Source: Eutreptiella sp. 'Long Island Sound 2002'
Lineage: Eukaryota; Euglenozoa; Euglenophyceae; Eutreptiales; Eutreptiaceae
DNA length: 64,000 bases
NCBI GenBank assembly: GCA_964036045.1
Contig: OZ038382.1
Span: forward strand, 149,618,961 to 149,682,960
Direction: 5' to 3'
Position numbers and translations under genes: made by a program. Positions within the stretch are counted from its first letter, which is position 1; each line of letters begins with the position of its first letter. The notes under the pieces were generated by a model. It saw nothing but the letters and a program-made list of their open reading frames with translations, searched no databases and was not told where the DNA came from. Of the stretch, positions 45,148 to 54,597 are shown in pieces.

Positions 45148-46662
45148 TCACCGGGAGTGCACAGTTCTGATGTGCTGATGCAGCCGGTTCTGACTGCTGA
45201 ACTGTGCAGCACACATCTGACATACCCCTGACCTTTGCCGCTCCTCCCTAGGAAGCACTGTACCCTGGTATCCCTGTTTCTGAGAATGTGCATGCCATGA
45301 GTCATATAAGTGCACATACTGTAGGTCCTGCCACAGTATTTGCCGAAGGGAAGCAGGATACTCTCGATGCGATAACGGAGTGAATGGGGACTGTTTCTTT
45401 GCATTCTCTACCAATCGCTGGATCTCCCTGACGGCCCTGCCATTGGTGATTTTAGTGGTAACCCACTTACCACCCTGTAACGTGGATTCCAGCCCATGAG
45501 TGGCATTATATTTCTGCCAATCCTCATTCACATCGTGTAGAAATGACTCCACGGAATGCCATTCAGTCTCGGGGTACCCCTGAAATTTTACTTCCCATTC
45601 CACCTTCTTGCCCCGATTTCGGTGACGTAAAATCTTTTCGACAATGAAGCTCTCAGAGTCCACCATCTCCTCCCTGTCAGTGTAAAAATGCAGGGGTACA
45701 TGGTTCCCAGAAACAGGATCCCTAAAGGGTTTCATGATGGAGACGGGGACTATGGTCTCACCCTTCTCAGCACTGATGCGGTACCGTCCCCGCCCCACAC
45801 GCTCCATGACCTCAAAAGGCCCATTCCAGAGCCGCTCCAATTTATTCATCCCCCTGTCCCTTCCCTTGGGATCGCGACGAATGAGCACACGCTCCCCCGG
45901 AGTGTATACAGTGAGCGGGAACCTGTGGTTGTGTGCTTCAGTGAGTTTGTTGTGTATTGCAGTCAGTTTCTTCCTAACCTGAGCCCGCTCGTTCAACAGC
46001 CTTTGGAAGAACGTGCGAGCGTCTTCAGATCCCTGTGCCACAGAAACTGGCGGGCAGTCCCCAAACCCTATCGGGTCCCGACCAAAGACCAACCGATGGG
46101 GGGAGAATCCTGATGGCGCCCGTAGGTCATTAAGACACCACAGGGCCAGTGGCAGCAGCTCCAGCCAGTTGGTAGCTCTCTTCTGCACTAAAGACTTGCG
46201 GAGACTGCTTATAACCAGTTGCACAGCACTCTCCGCCCTGCCATTGGCCTGTGGCTGATAAGCAGAGGACTGCACCGACTCAATGCCCGACATTTGGGCG
46301 TATGTCTGAAAAAATTTGGAATTGACCAAGTGATCCTGGTCAGAATATACCTCCTGTGGTAACCCAAAGAAGCACCCCACGCGCTGCAGAAAAAGCCTGG
46401 CCAGTTCCTCTGCTGTAATATGAGTATTACAGGGGATTCCCAAAATGTATCCCGTAAGTCTGCATACCACAATGAAGATATAATTGTATGTGTGATTGTC
46501 TATTGTGATGGGATTGCTCTCGAGGCTCAAAAAATCCATCGAGAGCGAAGAGAAGGGGTATTCAGGTATTCGATAGTAATGCAATGTGTCTGGCTGTGGA
46601 CCCCTGCGTGGTTTCACCACCGGGCACACCCCACAGTGATTGCAGACATGTGCCACCTCCTG
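45148..46662 (-). CDS. Family 2 integrase with chromodomain and C-terminal C2H2 finger
   Basis: Continues RT/RNase H in the same frame after one TAG (46663-46665). Zinc-binding CNHCGVCPVVKPRRGPQ; core catalytic residues D in SMDFLSLE, D in YSDQDHLVNSKFF and E in NGRAESAVQ are all present. Next come GPY/F (LWNGPFEVMERVGRGRY), then a chromodomain at about residues 330-390 of 502 (SFIVEKILRH, WEVKFQGYPETEWH). The very end is C479QMC482...H495IRTVH500, a perfect C-x2-C-x3-F-x5-L-x2-H-x4-H zinc finger, unusual at this place. It inserts the cDNA into chromatin; chromodomain and finger probably guide the site. Confidence 0.93.
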   Translation of the reverse strand, partial: QEVAHVCNHCGVCPVVKPRRGPQPDTLHYYRIPEYPFSSLSMDFLSLESNPITIDNHTYNYIFIVVCRLTGYILGIPCNTHITAEELARLFLQRVGCFFGLPQEVYSDQDHLVNSKFFQTYAQMSGIESVQSSAYQPQANGRAESAVQLVISSLRKSLVQKRATNWLELLPLALWCLNDLRAPSGFSPHRLVFGRDPIGFGDCPPVSVAQGSEDARTFFQRLLNERAQVRKKLTAIHNKLTEAHNHRFPLTVYTPGERVLIRRDPKGRDRGMNKLERLWNGPFEVMERVGRGRYRISAEKGETIVPVSIMKPFRDPVSGNHVPLHFYTDREEMVDSESFIVEKILRHRNRGKKVEWEVKFQGYPETEWHSVESFLHDVNEDWQKYNATHGLESTLQGGKWVTTKITNGRAVREIQRLVENAKKQSPFTPLSHREYPASLRQILWQDLQYVHLYDSWHAHSQKQGYQGTVLPREERQRSGVCQMCAAQFSSQNRLHQHIRTVHSR

Positions 46663-49600
46663 CTACAGTGCCGTATGGCCCTTGGAGGTCCAGAAGCGCC
46701 TTTTGAAAAGCTGCAGTAGCTTTTCCATCCCGGGATGCGCATAGCAATGTAGGGCCTCCAACACCCCCCTTAAAATTTTACTAGGCACTACTATGCGTCC
46801 CTCCCTGCGCACTTTGCCATCACAATAGACGTATGGGTGCAGCACCCTATCCTGCTGCAGCTGAGGCCAAATGGGACCAATGATGTCATCTGACTGATAA
46901 TATACCTCCCATGAATCGTGTAAAATTTTGATCTGAGCTGGGAGCTTGACAGCCTTGACTGGTCCCATGTTCAGCAGCTCCAGCCCAGGTACGTGCCAGC
47001 TCATGGAGCTCATTGCTGCACTGAGATTCACCCTCCTGTGCTGGGATGTATACCTGCTGTGGATTTTCCGTCGCTTGCGCTCTGCCCGCGTGGGACCGGC
47101 ATCTGCGACTCCCTGCGAAGCAACGCAAAGTGCATGGGGATATTCGCTCAGATCAGACGCAGCATCAGTCCACATGTGTCTCAGTGATCGATTGTATGAA
47201 CGCACAGACATGAATTCCTGGTCCTCAGAGGCATCTCCCTGGTCGGCAGGGGGGTGAGGGGGTTCATCAGAACGCTCAGCCATTATCCTGAGCAGCGTCG
47301 CTTCTAGCTGGAAGAGCTCAGGGTGATCCTGCTTTAGCTGTTGGCGCCCCCGCTCAACTGCTTCCCTTTCATCCCTGCCCCAGCCCTCCAGATCCAGGTC
47401 GGACCCATGAAAATTTGAATCCTGCGCTGCCCCCGCAGGATACGCCCATCTGGACAAACAGTCCGCGACGACGTTTTGCTCCCCTGGGTGGTACTCGATT
47501 GTTAAATTAAATCGAGAGAGGAACTCGTGCCATCGGCCCCGTCTCCCCAGGGGTCCCGAGATGGTACACAAGTCCTCCTTGTACCACTGGAGGATACTGC
47601 CATGGTCAGTTTTCACCATGACCTCAGCACCCCCAATCCATGCCTGGAATTTGAGAAGGCAACATACCACAGCGCATGTTTCCTTCTCACGGGGGGTCCA
47701 TCCACGCTGACCCTGAGCTCCATGTCCTGTGCCCGTCCCCTGGAGCTTCTTTGAAAAAAATGCAACCGGGTGGAAGCTCCCATCCGGTTGCTCTTGCTCG
47801 AATGTTCCCCCCACGGCATAATCACTGGTGTCAGTAAAAATACGCCATCTACCTTCGGGGGATGGGATATAAAGATTGACCGCGTCCACCAAGGAATCCT
47901 TGATTGCCCTGAATCCCACTCTCATGGCATCGTTCCACACGATGCGTGATTCCTTGGCGGACAACTTGACCCTCTTTCTTTTCTTCAGGGGGGTGCCATC
48001 AGGGTTCAGGCGTCCATTGGGGCCCAGAGCCGCTGCCTCAAACTGATATTTCCCCCTTAAAGCCTCCATGAGGGGCGCAGCGTGCTGTGCAAACTTGGGT
48101 ATGTACAGGGCATACCAGTTTGCTAGCCCCAAGAACCCCTTTAGCTGTTCGGGGGTGGTGATGTCCCCCTCCTGCCATTCCCTGATTGCCTCAGTCTTGG
48201 CAGGGTTGGGCATGCGTTGCCCAGCCTGCAGGACGTGTCCCACATACTGGACAGTGGTCCTGAAGAAATGGCACTTCTCAGGCTTGACGGTTAGCTCCGC
48301 CGCAGCCAAAGCCGAGAACAATGCACGCACTGCCTGGAAGTGCTCATTCAGATACTCCCTGACCACTGCCTTGTCCTCTGGCCTGTTAGACTTCATCAAG
48401 TCCATGTATGCCCTGCTGTCCCTGAGTTTACCCTTACCTACCACGTGTTTACCCGTGCCAGTGAGGACATCGTCGATGTATGGTCGACTAGAGTCTACCC
48501 CCGCCCTGGTAAGTATGTAGTCGACCATATGTTGAAAACCTTGTGGTGCCACCTTGACACCCATGGGCAGGACGCGCCACTGGTATACCCCGAAAGGGGT
48601 AATAAACGCAGTGTACTTGCGACTGTCCTGTTCCACGTGCATCTGGTGGAACCCGTCCTCTAGGTCCACCAGCGTCCACAAAAAATTGCCATGCTGGTTG
48701 GCAATTTGATCCTCAATAATGGGGATCGGAAAATTTTGTCCCTTAAGCTGTGTGTTTACATACCTATAGTCTATTACTAAACGCCACTTACCGTTAGGCT
48801 TAGGGACTAAAAACGCTCTACTCACCCACTCAGTATTTTTGGAGCAGGGCTCAATGTACCCACGTTCCAAAAATGTTTGTATTTTCTCGTACAGCAAGGC
48901 TTCCCGGATACCCACTGTCCTGATCGCCTTCTGTGATTTCGGGGTTGCTCCCTGTATCGGCGTCAGCTTAACTTGGCTGATCTCCTTGGGACCCCTCTTC
49001 ACCCAGCGATCCTCCTTGAACTTCAGGGGGGTGAAAACTGACTCCCTGAACTCCTGCATAATTAGTTCCCTATACCAGGCACAGTCTGGGTGCTCCTCAT
49101 CAGCCTGAATTACTGACTGGATACTACGCTTATAAGAATCAATCAACACCCTGCTCTCTCTCTCAGAAAGACTCTCGTCACGATTCGGCAAGTAAGCGTG
49201 CCCTCCTTGAGTTGCTGAGCGTGAGGCATGCTTACGATATTTTTTGTTCCGGCGCATATACCTAGGTATATCGCAGTCTGTGTGGGAACTGGCCTTATAT
49301 GATCCTGAATTATCCTCAGGACTACTTGTGTGCGTGTAACCACGTCGCTCTGACGCGGTATGATTGGTATCATACAATTCCGTTCTCTGCGTTATTTTCT
49401 GTGCTGATGTCTCATCTGGCGTTGCATGGCAATCACCCTTACAAGTATCTGCGGTTTTGTGAACTCGCTGGGGTTGTGGCTCTTGGCCACTGACAGTACT
49501 CGCGGAGACCGCAGAGAGGGCCTCACAGTTCTGGACTGTGGAATCATTGTGACGTAACCTGTCACCTTGAGCAGTACATCCATCAGTAGGCTTCCAATGA

Positions 49601-51495
49601 GCCTGTCTGGCCCACTCATCGGCCGGTGCTGAAGACTCGGGCAATTCCATGGGAGGATGCCAATTAGTATACCTGTGTGGTTGCGGTTGCTCAGTACGGA
49701 CTTGTTGCTCCGGCTCCGGTGTATTGTTGCCGCCGTCTTGTTGATCACCTACAGCGTCAAAAACGACAATGGGCCATTGAGCATGTCCAGGGGTGTGCAA
49801 GGGGTCGCCATGTGGGGTTTCAAACAGGGGCGCACTCTGAGGTACGTCCACCCAGTCTAAAATGCATTCCCCAAACGCCCAGAACCAGGGACAGTGTTTT
49901 CTGACGGGGAGAATTGCAATGCCCCTGCATCCCTCTGCCTGCAGTTTCTGCACTGACTGTCTGTACAATGCCGTGGGCGGAAAAAGCCAAAGTGTTCGCC
50001 CTGACCAATTTACAGACAGTCCGTCCTGTTTCGGACCCTGAAACTGAGGGGCTTTGGCCGTATGTACAGACTGTGCAAATGGGTCCAGATCAGGGACCAA
50101 TTCATATTGTGCCGCCCAGGCAACAATGCGTCTGTACACTTCTGGGCGGACACACAGGTCTCCACTGTGGTCATAATGACCATAAGGAGAGGTGTAGCGT
50201 CGATATTTCTTTTTGCGCTGTTTCTGCAACTTCAAACCCTGTGTGCTGTGGACTATAGTCTGGTCACCGAGATGGTCCTGTCTTGGTGGGGATCCTGCCA
50301 CCGGTCCCATTTTGTGCCTGGCTGCCACTGCTCTGACCTCGGACTTATCTGACCCTTCCTCTGGGGACTGTGAATCATTTTCAGAGGTAATGCCCTCCAC
50401 TGAGTCTGTCCACAAGTCCAGCGAGGTCAGGTCTGTACCTGTATGTTTCTCCTGTATCTGTGGCAGCTCCTTATGGCAGAGGGTCATTAAGTGCCTAGGA
50501 TACCCCCAACCACCCATGAAGTAGTCAGGAGCCCACTGCTTGTCAAGATGTGCTGTGTCCGATTGTGAGGAGTCATCCTCCGACGACATCCCTGGATCCG
50601 ACGCACTCATTGGTGTGGGATTCTCCCACAGCTGGTCTAGCTGTTTGCTGTCAGAGATTTTCGGATACAGTCCAGGGTCTCTCTCTTGTCCTGGCTGATC
50701 CATGTCAATTGCAGCGTGTAAAATTGCCGCCGCTCGCTGGTCCTCCACAGTCCAGCACCTGTGAGTTTGTGCCATATGCCGTGGGACCAACGGTGTGGTC
50801 TTCTGTTCTGGGGTTGGTGGATACTCAGTTCCACCACCTAGCTTCATCGTGTGTGACAATCTGCATACTGCCAACGCCAGCACAGGCGAACTGAGTACAC
50901 CAAAGGCCACACACCCAGCGGCCAGTATTACTGCAAGCTCAGTGGCTTCTGCCTTCTCAGAGTCACTCTGGCCCGCTCTCGTGTCCCCTTGGATCTGACT
51001 TACCCGTGCGGTTATGGGCTCTATATACACACTGTCCCCATCTGTGCTGGCATGTAAATGTGCCAGCGTGTCCCGAACACAGGACTCCCCTGTGCACCTG
51101 TGACAGGATTCAAACTCATGGCGTTCAGCCAGAACAGTGCGTACTGCTCGGCACGCCGTTTCGATGCTTTGCTGGTACTTTGTTGTTGATGCCTTCGCCC
51201 GCGTCAATGGTGAAACAGGCAGGGCAATAGGCATCAGTGTATGGTCTCGCTGTGGACAGGGGGTTTTCTCCAGCCCACTCGTTCCCTCCCTCTGGTGACA
51301 GGGGGGGGGTCGGGTGTGCTGAACACTGTCTGTCCTGCGCAAGGGGGGGGGGGGTTCTGGCAGATTCCTGAGATTTCTGAACTGAACCGGGGCTTTGCGT
51401 TTCACTGGGGGTGGGGGGTTGGTCATCGTCCTGTTGATCAGGCAGGGCGCCCCGATAGTTATAATGTGCCCACTGGTCCTTGACCGACCCCCCAC
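46663..51495 (-). CDS. Family 2 Pol: linker with extra domain, reverse transcriptase, RNase H, integrase N-term
   Basis: 1610 codons. Residues 1-440 are mostly hydrophilic, with a hydrophobic stretch at 187-212. Residues about 450-590 form an extra domain (DLDPFA, DGLSVNW, LWLFPPTAL, WFWAFGECILDW) shared with family 1. RT: FLVPKPNGKWRLVIDYRY at 895-912, D944 in TLVDLEDGFHQM, YIDD at 1006-1009. RNase H: D1222 in FTDTSDYAVG, E1272, D1297 in KTDHGS. Integrase HxxxH begins at LHCYAHPG near residue 1587. All catalytic residues are present. It ends in TAG, beyond which the same frame continues. Confidence 0.95.
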   Translation of the reverse strand: MGGRSRTSGHIITIGAPCLINRTMTNPPPPVKRKAPVQFRNLRNLPEPPPPLRRTDSVQHTRPPPCHQREGTSGLEKTPCPQRDHTLMPIALPVSPLTRAKASTTKYQQSIETACRAVRTVLAERHEFESCHRCTGESCVRDTLAHLHASTDGDSVYIEPITARVSQIQGDTRAGQSDSEKAEATELAVILAAGCVAFGVLSSPVLALAVCRLSHTMKLGGGTEYPPTPEQKTTPLVPRHMAQTHRCWTVEDQRAAAILHAAIDMDQPGQERDPGLYPKISDSKQLDQLWENPTPMSASDPGMSSEDDSSQSDTAHLDKQWAPDYFMGGWGYPRHLMTLCHKELPQIQEKHTGTDLTSLDLWTDSVEGITSENDSQSPEEGSDKSEVRAVAARHKMGPVAGSPPRQDHLGDQTIVHSTQGLKLQKQRKKKYRRYTSPYGHYDHSGDLCVRPEVYRRIVAWAAQYELVPDLDPFAQSVHTAKAPQFQGPKQDGLSVNWSGRTLWLFPPTALYRQSVQKLQAEGCRGIAILPVRKHCPWFWAFGECILDWVDVPQSAPLFETPHGDPLHTPGHAQWPIVVFDAVGDQQDGGNNTPEPEQQVRTEQPQPHRYTNWHPPMELPESSAPADEWARQAHWKPTDGCTAQGDRLRHNDSTVQNCEALSAVSASTVSGQEPQPQRVHKTADTCKGDCHATPDETSAQKITQRTELYDTNHTASERRGYTHTSSPEDNSGSYKASSHTDCDIPRYMRRNKKYRKHASRSATQGGHAYLPNRDESLSERESRVLIDSYKRSIQSVIQADEEHPDCAWYRELIMQEFRESVFTPLKFKEDRWVKRGPKEISQVKLTPIQGATPKSQKAIRTVGIREALLYEKIQTFLERGYIEPCSKNTEWVSRAFLVPKPNGKWRLVIDYRYVNTQLKGQNFPIPIIEDQIANQHGNFLWTLVDLEDGFHQMHVEQDSRKYTAFITPFGVYQWRVLPMGVKVAPQGFQHMVDYILTRAGVDSSRPYIDDVLTGTGKHVVGKGKLRDSRAYMDLMKSNRPEDKAVVREYLNEHFQAVRALFSALAAAELTVKPEKCHFFRTTVQYVGHVLQAGQRMPNPAKTEAIREWQEGDITTPEQLKGFLGLANWYALYIPKFAQHAAPLMEALRGKYQFEAAALGPNGRLNPDGTPLKKRKRVKLSAKESRIVWNDAMRVGFRAIKDSLVDAVNLYIPSPEGRWRIFTDTSDYAVGGTFEQEQPDGSFHPVAFFSKKLQGTGTGHGAQGQRGWTPREKETCAVVCCLLKFQAWIGGAEVMVKTDHGSILQWYKEDLCTISGPLGRRGRWHEFLSRFNLTIEYHPGEQNVVADCLSRWAYPAGAAQDSNFHGSDLDLEGWGRDEREAVERGRQQLKQDHPELFQLEATLLRIMAERSDEPPHPPADQGDASEDQEFMSVRSYNRSLRHMWTDAASDLSEYPHALCVASQGVADAGPTRAERKRRKIHSRYTSQHRRVNLSAAMSSMSWHVPGLELLNMGPVKAVKLPAQIKILHDSWEVYYQSDDIIGPIWPQLQQDRVLHPYVYCDGKVRREGRIVVPSKILRGVLEALHCYAHPGMEKLLQLFKRRFWTSKGHTAL

Positions 51496-52496
51496 AGGGC
51501 AGTTCGGCAGGCCGTTGGGTGCGCTTCAGCGCCGTGGATTTGCGAACAGCCACGGCGTATTGCTGGTCGCCTGGACTGTCCTCAGGGATCCTTATAGTAC
51601 ATTCCACTCCCCTCCCAAGCTGGCCTTCGAGGGACCCAGGGATTTCGTGAGACCGTGCGCCACGCGTGCTCTGTGTGAAACTCAGGGGTTCTGTCAGAGC
51701 ACACCTGCATCGGCTCACGTTCCCGCTGGATTCCGATTGGTCGCTCTGGCTCGTCAGCCTCGGGGGCGGAGATCCTGTGGTGACAATCACCAGTGGAATG
51801 TATTATGTGTGTTGGAAATTTTTCAAGAATGCATGGACGAATACGTCCACCATACACGAGAGGGCTGTATGCGTCGTCGTATTCATGTACTATCCATGAA
51901 GACTCAGGAGAGAAACTGACCTGGTGTCCTGTCGTACCTTCAGCACATCGCTCTGTGCTGCCTTCCGTCTGGCCCTGACTGGCGTTGCCACCCTGATCTC
52001 CCTTGAACATCTCTGAATAATGTACATCATTGCGTTGACGACTGTCCGTACGTGCGTCGTATGTATGCACAGAATATGGCGAATGCACAAAATGAGGCGA
52101 ACTGAGCTGTCTGTCCCTCGGACCTAGCACCCCTGGAGACCCCTGGCGACACATCTGCTTGTGTGGGCGCTGGGCTGTAGTTGTACTGGTCATCTCGGAT
52201 TCGAACTTCTGTGTTCTCTCCGTGGGTTCTGTGAAAGTGGGAGCAGCATATGGGCTGAGGCCAGCCAAAGCAAGAGCTGAAGGTCGAAGGATGCACTTGA
52301 CCTTCACTGGGGGAGGGGGAAGGGGGAAGGGGGAAGAAGGAAAATCAATACAGGAGGAGGGGGGAGATGTTTCAAGCTGAGCGATTTTTGCATGCCCCCG
52401 CAAAACACTCACACGATGGTGGAAGGGACAGATGGTATTACACTGGCAGTGTTTACACCCGTGACCCTGATAAACTGTGGGTGTGGTGGTGAGTGT
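51496..52496 (-). pseudogene. Family 2 region between protease and Pol, frames overlapping
   Basis: The protease frame continues after one TAG (52497-52499) for another 276 codons to 51582. A different frame covers 51790-51125, and Pol proper is open from 51495. No domain recognised. It contains the internal PPT copy at 51606-51624. Whether Pol is reached by frameshifting or splicing cannot be seen. Confidence 0.5.
51606..51624 (-). other. Candidate central polypurine tract
   Basis: 19 of 19 bases identical to 44098-44116, the PPT/LTR junction. On the - strand it reads CCAGCTTGGGAGGGGAGTG. Central PPTs start a second plus-strand in some retroviruses and retrotransposons. Confidence 0.65.
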
Positions 52497-53429
52497 CTAA
52501 CGCAAATATTCAACAGGAACAAGATAAGGCAAGCCCGGTATGAGGGCCAATCGGTATGCTGACAAAAATGGGAAGCCCAGGATGAGCCTATTTCCCACTT
52601 CCACTTGCCAAATATACACTGACTGACAGTCCATGGTAACTGGACCTCTTGGGGACCAAACAGTGACTGAAATTGTCGCTAGGGCTCCGTGTTGGCCTCC
52701 AGCAATGGCTGCCTCTCCAGCCCCTTTGACTTGCAGTGCCAGTTCTGCTGGCGCCCCGCACTTGGCTGGCAACAGGGAGCTTCCTGCCGCCCCTGGTAGT
52801 TCCGATCCGGTGTCCTGCAAGGCATCCACCTCGATGGGGACTATGTCAGGCATCCCCTGCGAGCGCAAACTCACAGGCGTAATCATAGATTTCTGTGTTC
52901 TGCACTTGGCCACCTTTGTGGGACGACGAGTAATGGCTTCGATCCCTTGCTTGACTCTCATTGTAGACCGTGGTATCTCTTCCCACTGATTAATGGACCG
53001 CGCTCCGACAGAGCGAACAAATACATGTCGCACCTCACCCTTGGTGGGGGCAGTTGGCGGCGATATGGCCCGGGCGGCCACATTTATGGCATTTGAGGGC
53101 TTCAGGGCACTCTCTGCTGAAGTGCCCACGTTTCCCGCAGGTGTGGCAGTTGGTTCCCTGAGACTGTCTGGAGGTATTGCTCCCCCGCGAATTTGAGCGG
53201 GACTGGTCTCTGGGCCCCTCTCCGCGCTGGTCGGGCCTGGCGGAGCGTTGTCTGTCCTCCTGTCTCGGCGTGGATGGCGTGTCCGATTTTCGTTGGAGAT
53301 GCTGCCGCGGGTTATCTCTGCCCTTGCCCTTGTCCGCAGGGCCTCCGCCCAATGCGCCTTTGCCATCCCCTTTGGCTCCTTTGCCGCCCTTGGGGCCCCG
53401 CTGGGTTGAGCCCGGCTGTGCTGGATCAT
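52497..53429 (-). CDS. Family 2 aspartic protease (retropepsin)
   Basis: 310 codons in a frame that overlaps the end of Gag by 395 bases. The active site is ALQDTGSELPG (D-T-G), and the second landmark LILGFPFL lies 83 residues from the aspartate. Retropepsins act as dimers and cut Gag-Pol. The Arg/Pro-rich first 150 codons are the shadow of the Gag zinc-knuckle region, so real protease coding begins late in the frame. Access is probably by ribosomal frameshift from Gag. TAG at 52497. Confidence 0.85.
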   Translation of the reverse strand: MIQHSRAQPSGAPRAAKEPKGMAKAHWAEALRTRARAEITRGSISNENRTRHPRRDRRTDNAPPGPTSAERGPETSPAQIRGGAIPPDSLREPTATPAGNVGTSAESALKPSNAINVAARAISPPTAPTKGEVRHVFVRSVGARSINQWEEIPRSTMRVKQGIEAITRRPTKVAKCRTQKSMITPVSLRSQGMPDIVPIEVDALQDTGSELPGAAGSSLLPAKCGAPAELALQVKGAGEAAIAGGQHGALATISVTVWSPRGPVTMDCQSVYIWQVEVGNRLILGFPFLSAYRLALIPGLPYLVPVEYLR

Positions 53430-54267
53430 CCCGTCGTCCTCCGCCAGCCCCCCTCTTCAATTCAGGATGCAGTATGAAGCATGTCTCCCGGAGGTGAACA
53501 TATTCTTCGCAATGGGTGCAGAACTTTTCGTTTTTTCGGCCTCCCTGGTCCTTGTGTTGGATGGCCTTCACGTCTGCCTCATCATCTACCCATTGTTCAT
53601 CGCCGTCGAGGCACCATTCTGCCTCCGTTTCCCAGGCCATTTCTGCTTCATCGTCTGCCGTTTGCACATTGCGCACATGTGCATCCTGTCGGTGTTCATA
53701 AAACTCAGCATAACTGTATCCTTTGTGGACCTTCGTCGCCGCATTTGCCCGGAGGTGATCCATGATAACAGGGTACAGCTCGATGTATGTGTATGCCATG
53801 CCTGTTTCTGACATTTTGTTGATGACATTTTGTCGCATGAGCGCCCATCCTGCTGTGGCACCATATTCTTCATGGTGCAGCATGACACCCATCAGTTGAC
53901 GGTGAGCCCGCGCATGCGGTACTCCTCCAGCCACCTCTGCACCCCTCTGCAGCCAGTCATTGAACCAGCCAGCCATGGCATCAGGGTCGAGCTGTCGAGG
54001 TAGCCGTGCCGACGTCCAGTATGCTTCAGCCTGGCCCGGGTCCTGCTCACTGTACCCAGCTTCACAGATAAGCTGATATAGCTCGTGGAATGTCAGTCCG
54101 GATGCCTGCTGGCGGTCATTCCACTTCTTTTGTCGGTACTGGCCCGTTTCTGGCATGGCTGCCACCAGGGCTCGCACTTGCATTTTAGTTGTGAGATGTA
54201 CCCCCAACTCGCTATACCAGATGCGGAAGAGCTTATCCCACTCCGGGAGGTCCGCCAGCTTCCCATT
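53035..54267 (-). CDS. Family 2 Gag C-terminal part: capsid and three zinc knuckles
   Basis: The frame is open below a TGA at 54268-54270. The capsid-like part begins LPEWDKLFRIWYSELGVHL and continues with helical sequence to about 53600. Three knuckles follow: CTHCEEYVHLRETC, CHTCGKRGHFSREC and CHKCGRPGHIAANC, separated by a Gly/Lys/Arg-rich stretch. All fit C-x2-C-x4-H-x4-C. Gag forms the particle and packages RNA. It is in frame with 56996-58692 once the nested element is removed, apart from the TGA at the join. Confidence 0.9.
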   Translation of the reverse strand, partial: NGKLADLPEWDKLFRIWYSELGVHLTTKMQVRALVAAMPETGQYRQKKWNDRQQASGLTFHELYQLICEAGYSEQDPGQAEAYWTSARLPRQLDPDAMAGWFNDWLQRGAEVAGGVPHARAHRQLMGVMLHHEEYGATAGWALMRQNVINKMSETGMAYTYIELYPVIMDHLRANAATKVHKGYSYAEFYEHRQDAHVRNVQTADDEAEMAWETEAEWCLDGDEQWVDDEADVKAIQHKDQGGRKNEKFCTHCEEYVHLRETCFILHPELKRGAGGGRRDDPAQPGSTQRGPKGGKGAKGDGKGALGGGPADKGKGRDNPRQHLQRKSDTPSTPRQEDRQRSARPDQRGEGPRDQSRSNSRGSNTSRQSQGTNCHTCGKRGHFSRECPEALKCHKCGRPGHIAANCPHQG

Positions 54268-54276
54268 TCAACAGGG

Positions 54277-54532
54277 TGCAGGTGTGCAGTGCCAGGCAGC
54301 AGACCAGAGTGCGCAGATCGCAGATCGCGTGTGCGACAGACAGACTGTAATATTCGCAGTGAAGAAACAGGATAATACTATGTATAGTGATTTGTGGATT
54401 ACGTCTTTTGTTTAGGCATGAACAGTCCTGATCGCTAAATCAGCTGATCGCTGATTTTGGATTTTGATAATTGGAGTTTGAGATTGCACGTCTTGGTGTG
54501 TGCTCTGCTTGTGAAGTTCGTGTAGTCCTACA
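54277..54532 (+). repeat. 5' LTR of nested element
   Basis: Starts TGCAGGTGTGCAG, ends GTAGTCCTACA. Contains GATCGCTAAAT at 54430-54440, the partner of the primer site. Confidence 0.95.
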
Positions 54533-54543
54533 ATTTAGCGATC
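54533..54543 (+). promoter_or_regulatory. Self-priming primer-binding site of nested element
   Basis: ATTTAGCGATC immediately after the LTR is the exact reverse complement of GATCGCTAAAT (54430-54440) in the LTR. It does not begin TGG, so tRNA 3'-end priming is unlikely. Confidence 0.75.
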
Positions 54544-54597
54544 TTAAACTGCTGCATTTACGACTGGATTGGCCGAATTGCGTACTGTGTGTTTGAC

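Noticed and set aside
46663-46665. Stop-codon reassignment (TAG as glutamine)
   Set aside because: TAG, TGA and TAA all interrupt related frames in this window, and the ends of intact ORFs use them as normal stops.
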